From a virus, in the IMG/VR virus record IMGVR_UViG_3300006802_000400, positions 1-28,593 of that record: DNA of 28,593 nucleotides; one strand, written 5' to 3'. Below, piece after piece: positions 13,303 through 20,404 of the stretch. The translations under genes and the position numbers were made by a program. The stretch's first letter is position 1. Each line of letters starts with the position of its first letter. The notes beneath the pieces were generated by a model. It worked only from the letters and a program-made list of their open reading frames with translations, did no database searches and had not been told where the DNA came from.

Positions 13303-14247
13303 ATGTCCATCGTCAATTTCGAGGACAAGCTCGCGGCAGCCAATCGCGCGTACAGCGCTGCGCTCGACAGCATCCGCGAGCAGCCTCCCGGCACCTACAC
13401 CCTCTTCACGCTCGTGGACGGCGCGCCTGGCGGCACGTCGGCCAACGTCGGCTACCTCGACCCGACCTCGCCGCTCGGCGTGCTCGGTCGCGGCGAGTCG
13501 AAGGTCTTTTCTGACGCGCTCGCGCTCGGTGCGACCTACGACATGGAGGTCGTCTACAAGGCGCACCGCCTCGACCGTCGTGACGTCGAGCACGACACGT
13601 CGGGTCGCGTGGCGCGCATGCTCTCGAGCTTCGTCGCGGATGCGTCGCTGCTCGTCGATGAGCGCATCTGGGATCTGCTTCTCGGCAACACCCTCGCGGG
13701 CGTCGACGGCGTGTCCCTTCTCAACGACGCGCACCCCTACGGGGAAGCGGGCGCGACGTGGGACAACCTCACGACCGACGCGCTTTCGCACGCGTCTTTC
13801 CGCGCTGGCATCGCGGCGATGCGCAACACGAAGCGCTACGACGGGCGGCCGTTCGCGGTCAACCCGACGCACCTATTCGTCGGCCCCGACCTCGAGTCGA
13901 CGGCCCTCGAGGTGACCGGCGCGGATCGCGCGTTCAACGTCACGTCGGCGGGTGCCTTCGACGGCGGCGCGAGCGTCGTTGCGGCGGCGGTGCAGGCCAA
14001 CGTGATGGCGGGTCGCGTGACGCCGGTGGTGGTGCCGTGGATCACCGACGCGCAGGAGTGGCTGCTTATGGATCTCTCGAAGAGCTCCAAGCCGTTCTAC
14101 GCGCAGGTCGGCGCGATCTTCGAGCAGATGCCCGACGTCAACGACTCGGTTGTTCGCCGCTCAGACGTGTTTGAGTACGCGATCAACTGCGACCTCATCG
14201 CCGGTCCCGGCGCGCCGCAGCTCATCTACGGTCGCCTCGACTCGTGA
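13303..14247 (+). CDS. major capsid protein, Mu gpT-like
   Basis: The 314-aa protein builds the icosahedral shell with the HK97 fold. It shows the layout of Mu-type head subunits: LFTLVDGAPGGTSANVGYLD near the start, YKAHRLDRRDVEHDTSG, SSFVADASLLVDERIWDLLLGN, VDGVSLLNDAHPYGEAG, PFAVNPTHLFVGPDL, and a C-terminal VVPWITDAQEWLLMDLSKSS then DVFEYAINCDLIAGPG. The SD leader AATAGGAGAACCAACCAATG is strong. There is no obvious cleaved N-terminal delta domain, as in Mu, where a separate scaffold is used. Its order after protease and decoration genes supports the call. Confidence 0.9.
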   Translation: MSIVNFEDKLAAANRAYSAALDSIREQPPGTYTLFTLVDGAPGGTSANVGYLDPTSPLGVLGRGESKVFSDALALGATYDMEVVYKAHRLDRRDVEHDTSGRVARMLSSFVADASLLVDERIWDLLLGNTLAGVDGVSLLNDAHPYGEAGATWDNLTTDALSHASFRAGIAAMRNTKRYDGRPFAVNPTHLFVGPDLESTALEVTGADRAFNVTSAGAFDGGASVVAAAVQANVMAGRVTPVVVPWITDAQEWLLMDLSKSSKPFYAQVGAIFEQMPDVNDSVVRRSDVFEYAINCDLIAGPGAPQLIYGRLDS

Positions 14248-14273
14248 TGTCCTGACCAGAGAGGAAAGCACCC

Positions 14274-14807
14274 ATGACCAATCCGCGATACCTGCCGCCC
14301 GGTGCGGCTGACATGATGAGCAAATACAAGCCGTGGAGCCGCGTGCTCGTCGAGACGCTACCGGGCGTCCGCGTCACCGCTGGCGGGCACGGCTTTGTCG
14401 GCTCGGCTGTGATCGACATCCCGACCGACGAGGTCGATAAGCTCATGGCGAAGGTCCGCGACCACGACGAGTGGGCGCGATGCGAAGCCGCCGCGAAGCG
14501 CAAGCGCGACAAAGAGATTGCCGAGGGCAAGCGTGGCGACAAGCACACTGCTGCGGCGGAGTTCTTCTCGCGCCACGGCAAGGGCGGCGGATCGCTCGCT
14601 CGCGTCGAGGTGATCGAAGACTCCATCCCCGCACCGCTCACCGACGAGGAGCGCAAGCTCGCGCAGGTGATGGCCAGCGTGCAATCGCAGATGACGGCGC
14701 GCGTCGCGCCGCCGAAGGTCGAAGAGGCCGACGCGAGCGAAGCCGAGGACGTCGAGGTCATGCCTCGCCGTCGAGGCCGTCCGCGTAAGGTCGTCTCCGA
14801 CGAATGA
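14274..14807 (+). CDS. structural-region protein of unknown function (177 aa)
   Basis: The ATG is preceded by AGAGGAAAGCACCC, a leader almost identical to that of the tail chaperone gene at 17733. The N-terminal half (PWSRVLVETLPGVRVTAGGH, AVIDIPTDEVDKLMAKV) looks like a small alpha/beta domain. The remainder is highly charged, with a Lys/Arg-rich helix (AAAKRKRDKEIAEGKRGDK), an acidic stretch near the end (EEADASEAEDVEV) and a terminal RRRGRPRK AT-hook-like tail. This may be a minor capsid-associated or DNA-contacting protein. In Mu-type clusters a poorly conserved protein (gp35-like) occupies the slot between capsid and gp36-like genes, which fits the position but not any specific function. 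Confidence 0.6.
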   Translation: MTNPRYLPPGAADMMSKYKPWSRVLVETLPGVRVTAGGHGFVGSAVIDIPTDEVDKLMAKVRDHDEWARCEAAAKRKRDKEIAEGKRGDKHTAAAEFFSRHGKGGGSLARVEVIEDSIPAPLTDEERKLAQVMASVQSQMTARVAPPKVEEADASEAEDVEVMPRRRGRPRKVVSDE

Positions 14808-14876
14808 CCCCGCGCCGCAAGGCGCTGGGAAGCGGCTGTCATGGGCTGCTTTCCTCTTTGCTCCCTCCCCCGGCAT

Positions 14877-14908
14877 GGCCCGTCTACGTCTCGCGGCGTA
14901 GGCGGGCC
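14877..14908 (+). promoter_or_regulatory. 12-bp stem-loop in the gap before the connector genes
   Basis: GGCCCGTCTACG (14877-14888) pairs with CGTAGGCGGGCC (14897-14908), one G-U pair, around the 8-base loop TCTCGCGG. It lies in the 128-base gap 14808-14935, the longest gap in the head region. No T-rich tail follows, so it is a poor intrinsic terminator; RNA processing, mRNA stability or partial attenuation are possible. Nothing else was recognised in this gap. Confidence 0.6.
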
Positions 14909-14935
14909 GCGCCACTACCGCGATCGAGGTGACCC

Positions 14936-15388
14936 ATGGCTGCTGTCCGTTACATCACGACCGCTGACGTCGACGCCGTGATGGGCAGCGACGTCCTCGC
15001 GGCGCTCTTCACCGACAACGGCGTGCTGAGCACCGCAGCGCGCGACCGTGCGCTCGAGCTCGCGTCGACGCTCGCACGCGCGAGCGCGCAGAATGCCGGT
15101 TATGACCTCGGCGCGCAGAGCGACGGCACCGGCGTCGAGATGGCGAAAGCGCTGGCGCTCTCGGCGTTCACGCAGCTCGCATACGGCAGAAAACAGCAGA
15201 CGCCGCCCGAGGCGACGATGGCAATCATCGGCGCGCTCATCGAGGCTGCGCGCACGGGCGACCTGCCGGTGCCCGAGCTGACGGCCGACGCGCGCGGCGC
15301 AGTCGGCGGCGTGCGCTTCACCGACTCGACCTCGACGAGCTCTCCTTACGCGCCCGTCTTCGTCGGTCGACTGCGCGGGGTCTACTGA
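14936..15388 (+). CDS. Mu gp36-like (DUF1320) head-tail connector protein
   Basis: The 150-aa product starts RYITTADVDAVMGSDVLAALF, the characteristic opening of DUF1320 proteins (RYITxxDLxxxxG). It continues with DRALELASTLARASAQNAGYDL and the helix MAKALALSAFTQLAYGR; the end is Gly/Ser-rich. These proteins sit at the neck, like SPP1 gp15-type adaptors, and link portal to tail. GAGGTGACCC precedes the ATG as a weak SD. Its stop TGA shares a base with the next ATG. Confidence 0.85.
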   Translation: MAAVRYITTADVDAVMGSDVLAALFTDNGVLSTAARDRALELASTLARASAQNAGYDLGAQSDGTGVEMAKALALSAFTQLAYGRKQQTPPEATMAIIGALIEAARTGDLPVPELTADARGAVGGVRFTDSTSTSSPYAPVFVGRLRGVY

Positions 15389-15906
15389 TGCAGGTCGACA
15401 TCGACACGGGCGAGCTCGACGAGATGGCCCGCGACTTCAAGGCGATGGCCGCTCGCGCTGCGGACCTGACGCCGGTCACGAAGCCGGCGGCCGAGCGGCT
15501 GCGCTCTGTCATCACGATGAGCTTCACGCGGTCGCAGAGCCCCAACGGTGAGGCATGGCGACCGCTCGCCGAGTCGACGATCGAGCGTCGTCGCAAGCGA
15601 AGCGGGAAGCCGCTCATCGACACCGGGCTCCTGCGTCAGAGCATCGCGACGCGCGGCGAAGCGAAGGCGGTGGTCTTCGGCGTCGCCGGCTCGGCGGCGA
15701 GCTACGCGCCTTTTCACCAGTTCGGGACGCGAAAAATTCCGCGCCGCGCGTTCTTGCCAACGGATGCGTCCGGCACGCCGCAGTTTGACGGCGGGTCGGC
15801 GCGAAAGTGGATTGAGCGCACCATGCGCGAAGCGCTGAGTTACATCGCGGGCAAGAAAACCGGCATGGCGGGCTTCGGCAATCGCGGCGGCGCAGGGGGT
15901 GGATGA
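15388..15906 (+). CDS. phage virion morphogenesis protein, Mu gpG-like (tail completion/neck)
   Basis: The 172-aa product matches the virion morphogenesis family: SFTRSQSPNGEAWRPLAEST, then KPLIDTGLLRQSI, ASYAPFHQFGTRKIPRRAFLP. The 'G-x-W-x-P-L ... T-G-x-L-x-x-S-I ... Y-x-x-x-H-Q-F-G ... I-P-x-R-x-F-L' pattern is plain. Members act in tail completion or head-tail joining. In Mu the gpG gene lies before the protease gene; here it is placed after the gp36-like gene, a rearranged order also used by long-tailed phages. The C-terminal tail is Gly-rich. It overlaps the following gene by four bases. Confidence 0.9.
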   Translation: MQVDIDTGELDEMARDFKAMAARAADLTPVTKPAAERLRSVITMSFTRSQSPNGEAWRPLAESTIERRRKRSGKPLIDTGLLRQSIATRGEAKAVVFGVAGSAASYAPFHQFGTRKIPRRAFLPTDASGTPQFDGGSARKWIERTMREALSYIAGKKTGMAGFGNRGGAGGG

Positions 15907-16442
15907 TGGCGCAGCTAGCTGCCGCCGCGATACTGACCGCCGTGCGCGAGGTCTGCGAGGACGCTGCGGGGTCGCTGCGCATCATCACGGCGGACACCTA
16001 CCGGCCCGGTGCGCACGAGACGCAGGGCGAAGCGGCGGCCTCGACCGAGGCGCTGGTGCGTCCGCGCGCGGAGCCTCGCTTCACGAGCGTCGAGCCGCAC
16101 GGCGCGCGACCGCCGGAGCAGGGAAGCTTCACTCTGTATGCGCTCGAGCTCGAGGTGACTGTGACCCGCTATGTCGGGACCGAGCACGCGCTGCTCGCCG
16201 ACGTGCGCACGGCCTTGCGTGCGCTGGCCGCCGAGGACTCCTCGAGGCTGGCGCAAGCGCTCGGCTGGCCTGGCAATCTCAGCGCGACCGTCGCGGGCAC
16301 GGCGACGGGTCTCGTGTCCGGTATGCTGCGGCACACCGGAAGTGCGGTCGGAGACCTCGAGACTGCCGAGGGACAGAACGGCCGCATCATCACCGTGCAT
16401 TCGTTTGAGGGCGCCGCTCGAGTGGCGACTGCCACCGTCTGA
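15903..16442 (+). CDS. probable tail terminator/neck protein
   Basis: ATG 15903 overlaps the preceding TGA (a second ATG follows at 15906). The 179-aa protein has a helical start (AAAILTAVREVCEDAAG), a beta-rich middle (FTLYALELEVTVTRYVG), a helix (LLADVRTALRALAA) and closing strands (IITVHSFEG). That alpha/beta layout and the location between the gpG-like protein and the tail tube are typical of tail terminator proteins (lambda gpU-type), which cap the tube and bind the head connector. No diagnostic motif is visible, so the assignment depends on order and fold-like pattern. An SD AAAGGA leads into the next gene. Confidence 0.6.
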   Translation: MMAQLAAAAILTAVREVCEDAAGSLRIITADTYRPGAHETQGEAAASTEALVRPRAEPRFTSVEPHGARPPEQGSFTLYALELEVTVTRYVGTEHALLADVRTALRALAAEDSSRLAQALGWPGNLSATVAGTATGLVSGMLRHTGSAVGDLETAEGQNGRIITVHSFEGAARVATATV

Positions 16443-16454
16443 AAGGATTGACTC

Positions 16455-17690
16455 ATGTCGATTGAGGTCTTCGCGCTCCAGCGCATCGCCGTTTACACCG
16501 AGGCCAACAGTGCGTTTGCCGACAGGTCGCTTCCCGGCGACGCGGCAGATTTGCCGTTTCAGGAGGGCTCGGCGCAGCTCGCTTTGAATCGCGACCCGCT
16601 CAATCCGCAGGTCGTCCAGCAGTATATGGACGCGCGCTCGCCGGTCGTGCTCGGGCCGCGCATGGCAACGCTGACGGTGACGGTCCCGCTCGCGGCGGTC
16701 GGGTCGCAGTCGACGTCGCCGGCGTTCACCGATTGGGGCTTGGGCATCCTGCTAAAGAGCGCGTTCGGTGGCGCTGACGACTCGAATGCCAACACCACGT
16801 TCACGGGCGGCACGGCAGCGGCGCCGACGATCACAAGCGCGACGGGCTTTTCGTCTGGCGGTGCGATCGGCTGGGTCGACGGTAGCGGCGTCTACCATCT
16901 GCATGAGATCGACAACATCTCGACGCTGACGGTCAATCTTCACCAGGCTTACCCGTCCGCGCCGTCGAATACGAACCCAGCGCGCGGCGCGACGACCTTC
17001 TACCTGACCGAAGACCCGGACACGTCGATCGCGTGTCTCGTCGAGGGCAAGGAGAGCGACAACCGCTTCGCGCTCGTCGGTGGCCAGCTCACGGCCGCGC
17101 CGACCTTCGCCTTCCCGCTCGGCGAGATTCCTACGGTGACGTTCACCCTGACGTTCGCGGATTGGGTCGAGCTCTCGCCGGCGGCGATCACGGCTGCGAC
17201 CTACGGCGAGACCGAGCACATCTATACCGAGGGCTTCCTCCGCATCAAAGCGTATGACACCGGCACGGCGCGCACGCTCTACGACGCGGCGCAAATCGAC
17301 TTCGAGCTCTCGGGCCCCATCTTCGTGCCGGTGCGCTCGCCGTCCGGCACCGCGCCGCAGGCTGGCGGGATGACCGCCTATCGCTGGCGCCGAAATCGCG
17401 TGGTGCCCATCGCGCGGATGAGCATGAATATCCCGCACGAGAACAACGACTGGTTCGACAACCGCGACGCGCTGAACGACTACCACATCGAGTGGCAAAT
17501 CGGGACGAGCGGCGCTGGCAAGGCGGTCACCATCTCGCTGCCGCGTGCGGAGGTGGTCAACGTGCAGCCCGTCAACCAAGATGGGCTTGCGTATCAGCGC
17601 GTGACATTCGAGGCGACGATTGACGGCGCGACGGATGATGCGTCGACTGAGATCATGCGCTCGGCCATCCGACTGCATTTCGGCGCGTGA
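16455..17690 (+). CDS. major tail tube protein
   Basis: The 411-aa protein is beta-rich, with N-terminal arm FALQRIAVYTEANSAFAD and strands such as MATLTVTVPLAAVG, ALVGGQLTAAPTFAFPLGEI and TVTFTLTFADWVEL. The TWG-like segment (FTDWGLGILLKSAFGG) and the end AYQRVTFEATIDGATDD are typical of phage tail tube or major tail proteins of long flexible tails. It precedes the frameshifted chaperone gene and tape measure, the invariant order in siphovirus tails. No sheath gene is present beside it, so the tail is non-contractile. SD AAAGGA lies just upstream of the ATG. It is longer than minimal tube proteins, so it may carry an additional surface domain. Confidence 0.8.
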   Translation: MSIEVFALQRIAVYTEANSAFADRSLPGDAADLPFQEGSAQLALNRDPLNPQVVQQYMDARSPVVLGPRMATLTVTVPLAAVGSQSTSPAFTDWGLGILLKSAFGGADDSNANTTFTGGTAAAPTITSATGFSSGGAIGWVDGSGVYHLHEIDNISTLTVNLHQAYPSAPSNTNPARGATTFYLTEDPDTSIACLVEGKESDNRFALVGGQLTAAPTFAFPLGEIPTVTFTLTFADWVELSPAAITAATYGETEHIYTEGFLRIKAYDTGTARTLYDAAQIDFELSGPIFVPVRSPSGTAPQAGGMTAYRWRRNRVVPIARMSMNIPHENNDWFDNRDALNDYHIEWQIGTSGAGKAVTISLPRAEVVNVQPVNQDGLAYQRVTFEATIDGATDDASTEIMRSAIRLHFGA

Positions 17691-17703
17691 CGCGCCATTG
17701 AAT

Positions 17704-17717
17704 CCGCTGGGGAGCGG
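17704..17717 (+). promoter_or_regulatory. small hairpin before the tail chaperone gene
   Basis: CCGCT (17704-17708) pairs with AGCGG (17713-17717) around GGGG, immediately before the SD AAGAGGA and the ATG at 17733. No T tail is present. It resembles the position of the hairpins before other structural genes in this window. Confidence 0.35.
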
Positions 17718-17732
17718 AAGAGGAAAGCAACC

Positions 17733-18266
17733 ATGGCACTCGAAAATCTGAAGGTCGTTAGTCTCTCGGACCCTGCTCTAGACCTCGAAGCGATGGACGC
17801 CGTCGTGGTGACCTATCTACGCGAGCGTGACCCTGAGCTCGTGCGCGTGCTCGAAGGTCACCGCGCGCGATGGTTCCACCTGGGGCATATTGACATGATG
17901 GCGTTTCGTAGCTACGTCGCGCCGAGTCTCCTCGAAGACGCGACGGTGCCGCTCGAGGTCGCGTGGCGCGCCTTCGAGTGCGGCGTGACGCGCATCGAGA
18001 TGGAAGATGGGTCAATCCTCGAACCTGCGCGCGAGGACGCGCTCGCGAACGGCGCGATTCGCAAGCGCTGGCGTGCGGAGCAGCTCGACGTGCTCTCGCC
18101 CGCCGAGGTCTGGGAAATCGGCTCGCTGTGCTACACGAGGGCGCTGCTGGGAAAAGCGCGGAAGGCGCGCTTTGCGCTGCCGCCTGGGTGGCAGCACGTC
18201 TGGATGAACAGGGTGCCACACTCGGCGGTTGCGGCCGACGCCGCGACCCGTCTCGGCCCTGGCTGA
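17733..18266 (+). CDS. tail assembly chaperone, lambda gpG-like
   Basis: The 177-aa product is made by ribosomes that do not frameshift. It is helical and acidic in its first part (LKVVSLSDPALDLEAMDAVV, YLRERDPELVRVLEGH), followed by Trp- and Ala-rich helices. Lying between tube and tape-measure genes, with an overlapping -1 frame and a GGGAAAA slippery site near its end, it fits the G protein of the G/GT chaperone pair, which keeps the tape measure soluble and recruits tube protein during tail assembly. The leader AGAGGAAAGCAACC is almost the same as that before 14274. G proteins are recognised by position and frameshift more than by sequence. Confidence 0.85.
   Translation: MALENLKVVSLSDPALDLEAMDAVVVTYLRERDPELVRVLEGHRARWFHLGHIDMMAFRSYVAPSLLEDATVPLEVAWRAFECGVTRIEMEDGSILEPAREDALANGAIRKRWRAEQLDVLSPAEVWEIGSLCYTRALLGKARKARFALPPGWQHVWMNRVPHSAVAADAATRLGPG
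18149..18155 (+). promoter_or_regulatory. programmed -1 ribosomal frameshift site GGGAAAA
   Basis: In the chaperone frame the bases read G GGA AAA (18149-18155), the X-XXY-YYZ type used by tail chaperone genes; lambda uses GGGAAAG. A -1 slip continues in the frame ending at 18691. A hairpin GCTGCC (18176-18181) / GGCAGC (18190-18195) and a short GCGCG/CGCGC stem (18156-18170) follow. Confidence 0.88.
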
Positions 18267-18691
18267 ACGCCGCCTGGGGCGGCTCAGACCGCGAGCGGCA
18301 GGCGTGGCGCGCGGCGTGGGAATGCGACTGTGAGGGGCTCGTGCCGCTGCGCACGACACCTCTCGACCACGCGAAGGCGCAGGCGACGCGGGCTCTGTCG
18401 ACTGCGATCGAACGCGAGTGCGGCGCGGCGCCCGAGCGCTGCCCGCACAGCGTGTTCTCTGACCCGCTCATCTCCTCGACGCTCGACGGGTATCGCGTGG
18501 CGCGCAGCGGCGGGCACACGAATCTCGCGGCGTATGCGGCAACGAATCCGCCGGAGCTGCTATTCCGGGCGGTGATGACCTACGATCGGGCCGTCGATCG
18601 CGCGCTCGCCGCGCGACGCAAACGAGAGGACGCAGCACGCACCGCGCGCGCCGCCTCGTCGAAGGCTCAATCCCAATTTCGAAGGCGGTAG
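18155..18691 (+). CDS. T extension of the tail assembly chaperone (made by -1 frameshift)
   Basis: Reading resumes at 18155 in the -1 frame and adds 178 residues to the first 141 of the chaperone, giving a GT protein of about 319 aa. No start codon with an SD is present for independent translation. The extension contains PSRPWLNAAWGGSDRERQAW, a Cys pair (WECDCEG), CPHSVFSDPLIS and a Lys/Arg-rich helical tail (ALAARRKREDAARTARAASS). In lambda the T part binds tube subunits while the G part coats the tape measure. The stop TAG is three bases before the tape-measure GTG. Confidence 0.82.
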   Translation, partial: SAEGALCAAAWVAARLDEQGATLGGCGRRRDPSRPWLNAAWGGSDRERQAWRAAWECDCEGLVPLRTTPLDHAKAQATRALSTAIERECGAAPERCPHSVFSDPLISSTLDGYRVARSGGHTNLAAYAATNPPELLFRAVMTYDRAVDRALAARRKREDAARTARAASSKAQSQFRRR

Positions 18692-18694
18692 CTC

Positions 18695-20404
18695 GTGGCC
18701 AAATACGAGGTCGAGGTCGAGGTCGATGCGCAGTCGGCCATCGCCACGCTGGAGCGTCTACGCGCGAGCACCGAGCGCGTGGGGACCGCCGCGAGCCAGC
18801 AGATGGCGCCCGCGCTCCGCACGGCGGCCGACGCGCAGGCGAAGGCTGAGGCGGCGGCGAAGAACAACGCGGAGCAGCTCAACAAAAACCTGGCGGCGGC
18901 GGCCGCGCTCGGCTCGGCATTCGGCAGCATGACCGCGCAGCTCGGGCCGGTCGGGCAAGCGCTCGGATCGGCAGCCTCGAGCGCGGCTGCGATGTACGCG
19001 GCGATGGGGCCGATTGGCGCCGTGGTCGGCGCGGTCGCTGGCGTCATGCCGGCGCTCATCAACGCGTTGTCTGACACCTCCGAGGAGGCCGATAGGACTG
19101 CGCAAGCGATTGCGGCAACCTCGAGGTCTCTCGACGACTTCATCGCAGATGTGCGTCGTGCGACCGCCGAGGCTGGCCGCGCTCGCCGCATCGCAGCGGG
19201 CTTCGCGAGCGAAGAGGAAATCGGCGGTCAGATACGGCAGCAGGAAGAGCGCGCCGGCACCCTACTTGCGAACCTGACCCGTCTCCGGTCGGGGCTCTCG
19301 GACGCTCAGCAAATCAGTGTGCTTCGCACATTGAACGACGCTGAAAGATACGGTCGCACAGCAGAGACCGTACAGAGCACGCTTCGCACGACGCTGATGG
19401 GAGAGGACGCGTCGCGCATCTCTCAGATTGCCGCCACAATCAAGGCTCTATCGGACGCGCGCCGCGAGTCGAATCGGCTTCGCGAGCAACAGGCCGAGGT
19501 GCAACGCGAGAACATCGCGGCCGACATTGAGGAGGCCGAGGTCGAGATGGAGCTCGCGCGGCGTCAAGCCGAGCCCACATCTCGCAGAGGCGGAGGGGCG
19601 CGCGACGCCGAGCGCGAGGCTATTGAAGCCGCTGCGCGCGCCAAAGCTGAGCAAATCGCGATCGAGCAGAAGCAGCTCGAAATCGCGAACGAGCTACTCG
19701 ACAAAGAGGAGCAACGGCTGCGCATCGCGAAAGAGATTGCGCAAGCGGAGCTCGACGCCGCCGACGCGAAGGCTGCCGCAGCGCGCGCATCGGCCGCCGC
19801 CGAGAAGCGCGAAAACGAGCGGCTGCGCATCCTTGCCGAAGAAACCGGCAAGGCGAAGCAGCTCGCGACAGAGGAGCGCGAAGAGCAGGAAGAGCGCACG
19901 AGAATCGAGGAAGACCGCATCCGCATCACGTCGCGCGCGAACGCCGGTCTCGAGGGCGTCCTCGACATCGCCAAGCGCACCGCCGAGATTCAACGCGAAA
20001 GCAACGCATCGGTCGGCGATGCGTTCAAAACGGCGGTCGACGAATGGCTGAAGGGCTTCGCTTTGCAGTCGGCTTACAAGGGCGTGGCGGCGACCGCCGA
20101 AGCCATCGGCTCGGCCGTCACGAACCAGCCTAACGCCGCCGCGAAGTTCGCCGAGGCCGGCATCCACTTCGCGCTCGCCGCGGCCGCTGGCGGCGCGTCT
20201 GCGGCCATCCCGAATGCGGGTGGCGGTGGAGGTGGCGATGGCGGTGGCGGCGGCCGACAAGGCCCCGAGGCGGTCGGCGGCGGCGGTGGTGGTGGCGGTG
20301 GCGGCACGGTCGTGGTCAACTTCAACTCGCCGGTCGCCGAGGCGGAAATCGGTCGACAGCAGGAGCGCGCGTCGAGGGCGGCGCGTCGGAGGTTCGGCTC
20401 GTGA
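18695..20404 (+). CDS. tail tape measure protein
   Basis: GTG 18695 follows the T stop by three bases. The 569-aa protein has a short beta start (KYEVEVEVDAQSAI), a long hydrophobic Ala/Gly-rich region (about 66-125, including YAAMGPIGAVVGAVAGVMPA), then a long Glu/Arg/Ala coiled coil (about 250-430). A Gly-run region and a C-terminal basic tail (FNSPVAEAEIGRQQ, RAARRRFGS) end it. At roughly 0.15 nm per residue this predicts a short tail of about 85 nm. The hydrophobic region probably inserts in the membrane at DNA ejection. The poly-Gly stretch (encoded around 20217-20307) is a flexible linker. Position after the G/GT pair confirms the role. Confidence 0.85.
   Translation: MAKYEVEVEVDAQSAIATLERLRASTERVGTAASQQMAPALRTAADAQAKAEAAAKNNAEQLNKNLAAAAALGSAFGSMTAQLGPVGQALGSAASSAAAMYAAMGPIGAVVGAVAGVMPALINALSDTSEEADRTAQAIAATSRSLDDFIADVRRATAEAGRARRIAAGFASEEEIGGQIRQQEERAGTLLANLTRLRSGLSDAQQISVLRTLNDAERYGRTAETVQSTLRTTLMGEDASRISQIAATIKALSDARRESNRLREQQAEVQRENIAADIEEAEVEMELARRQAEPTSRRGGGARDAEREAIEAAARAKAEQIAIEQKQLEIANELLDKEEQRLRIAKEIAQAELDAADAKAAAARASAAAEKRENERLRILAEETGKAKQLATEEREEQEERTRIEEDRIRITSRANAGLEGVLDIAKRTAEIQRESNASVGDAFKTAVDEWLKGFALQSAYKGVAATAEAIGSAVTNQPNAAAKFAEAGIHFALAAAAGGASAAIPNAGGGGGGDGGGGGRQGPEAVGGGGGGGGGGTVVVNFNSPVAEAEIGRQQERASRAARRRFGS

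Noticed and set aside
15899-16408. 169-codon + strand frame overlapping the tail terminator-like gene
   Set aside because: It is offset from a gene with better start coupling and protein-like composition; the frame is Arg/Ala-rich and motif-free.
20215-20310. GGC/GGT-rich repeat as a possible regulatory or recombination element
   Set aside because: It is explained as codons of a poly-Gly linker near the C-terminus of the tape measure protein.
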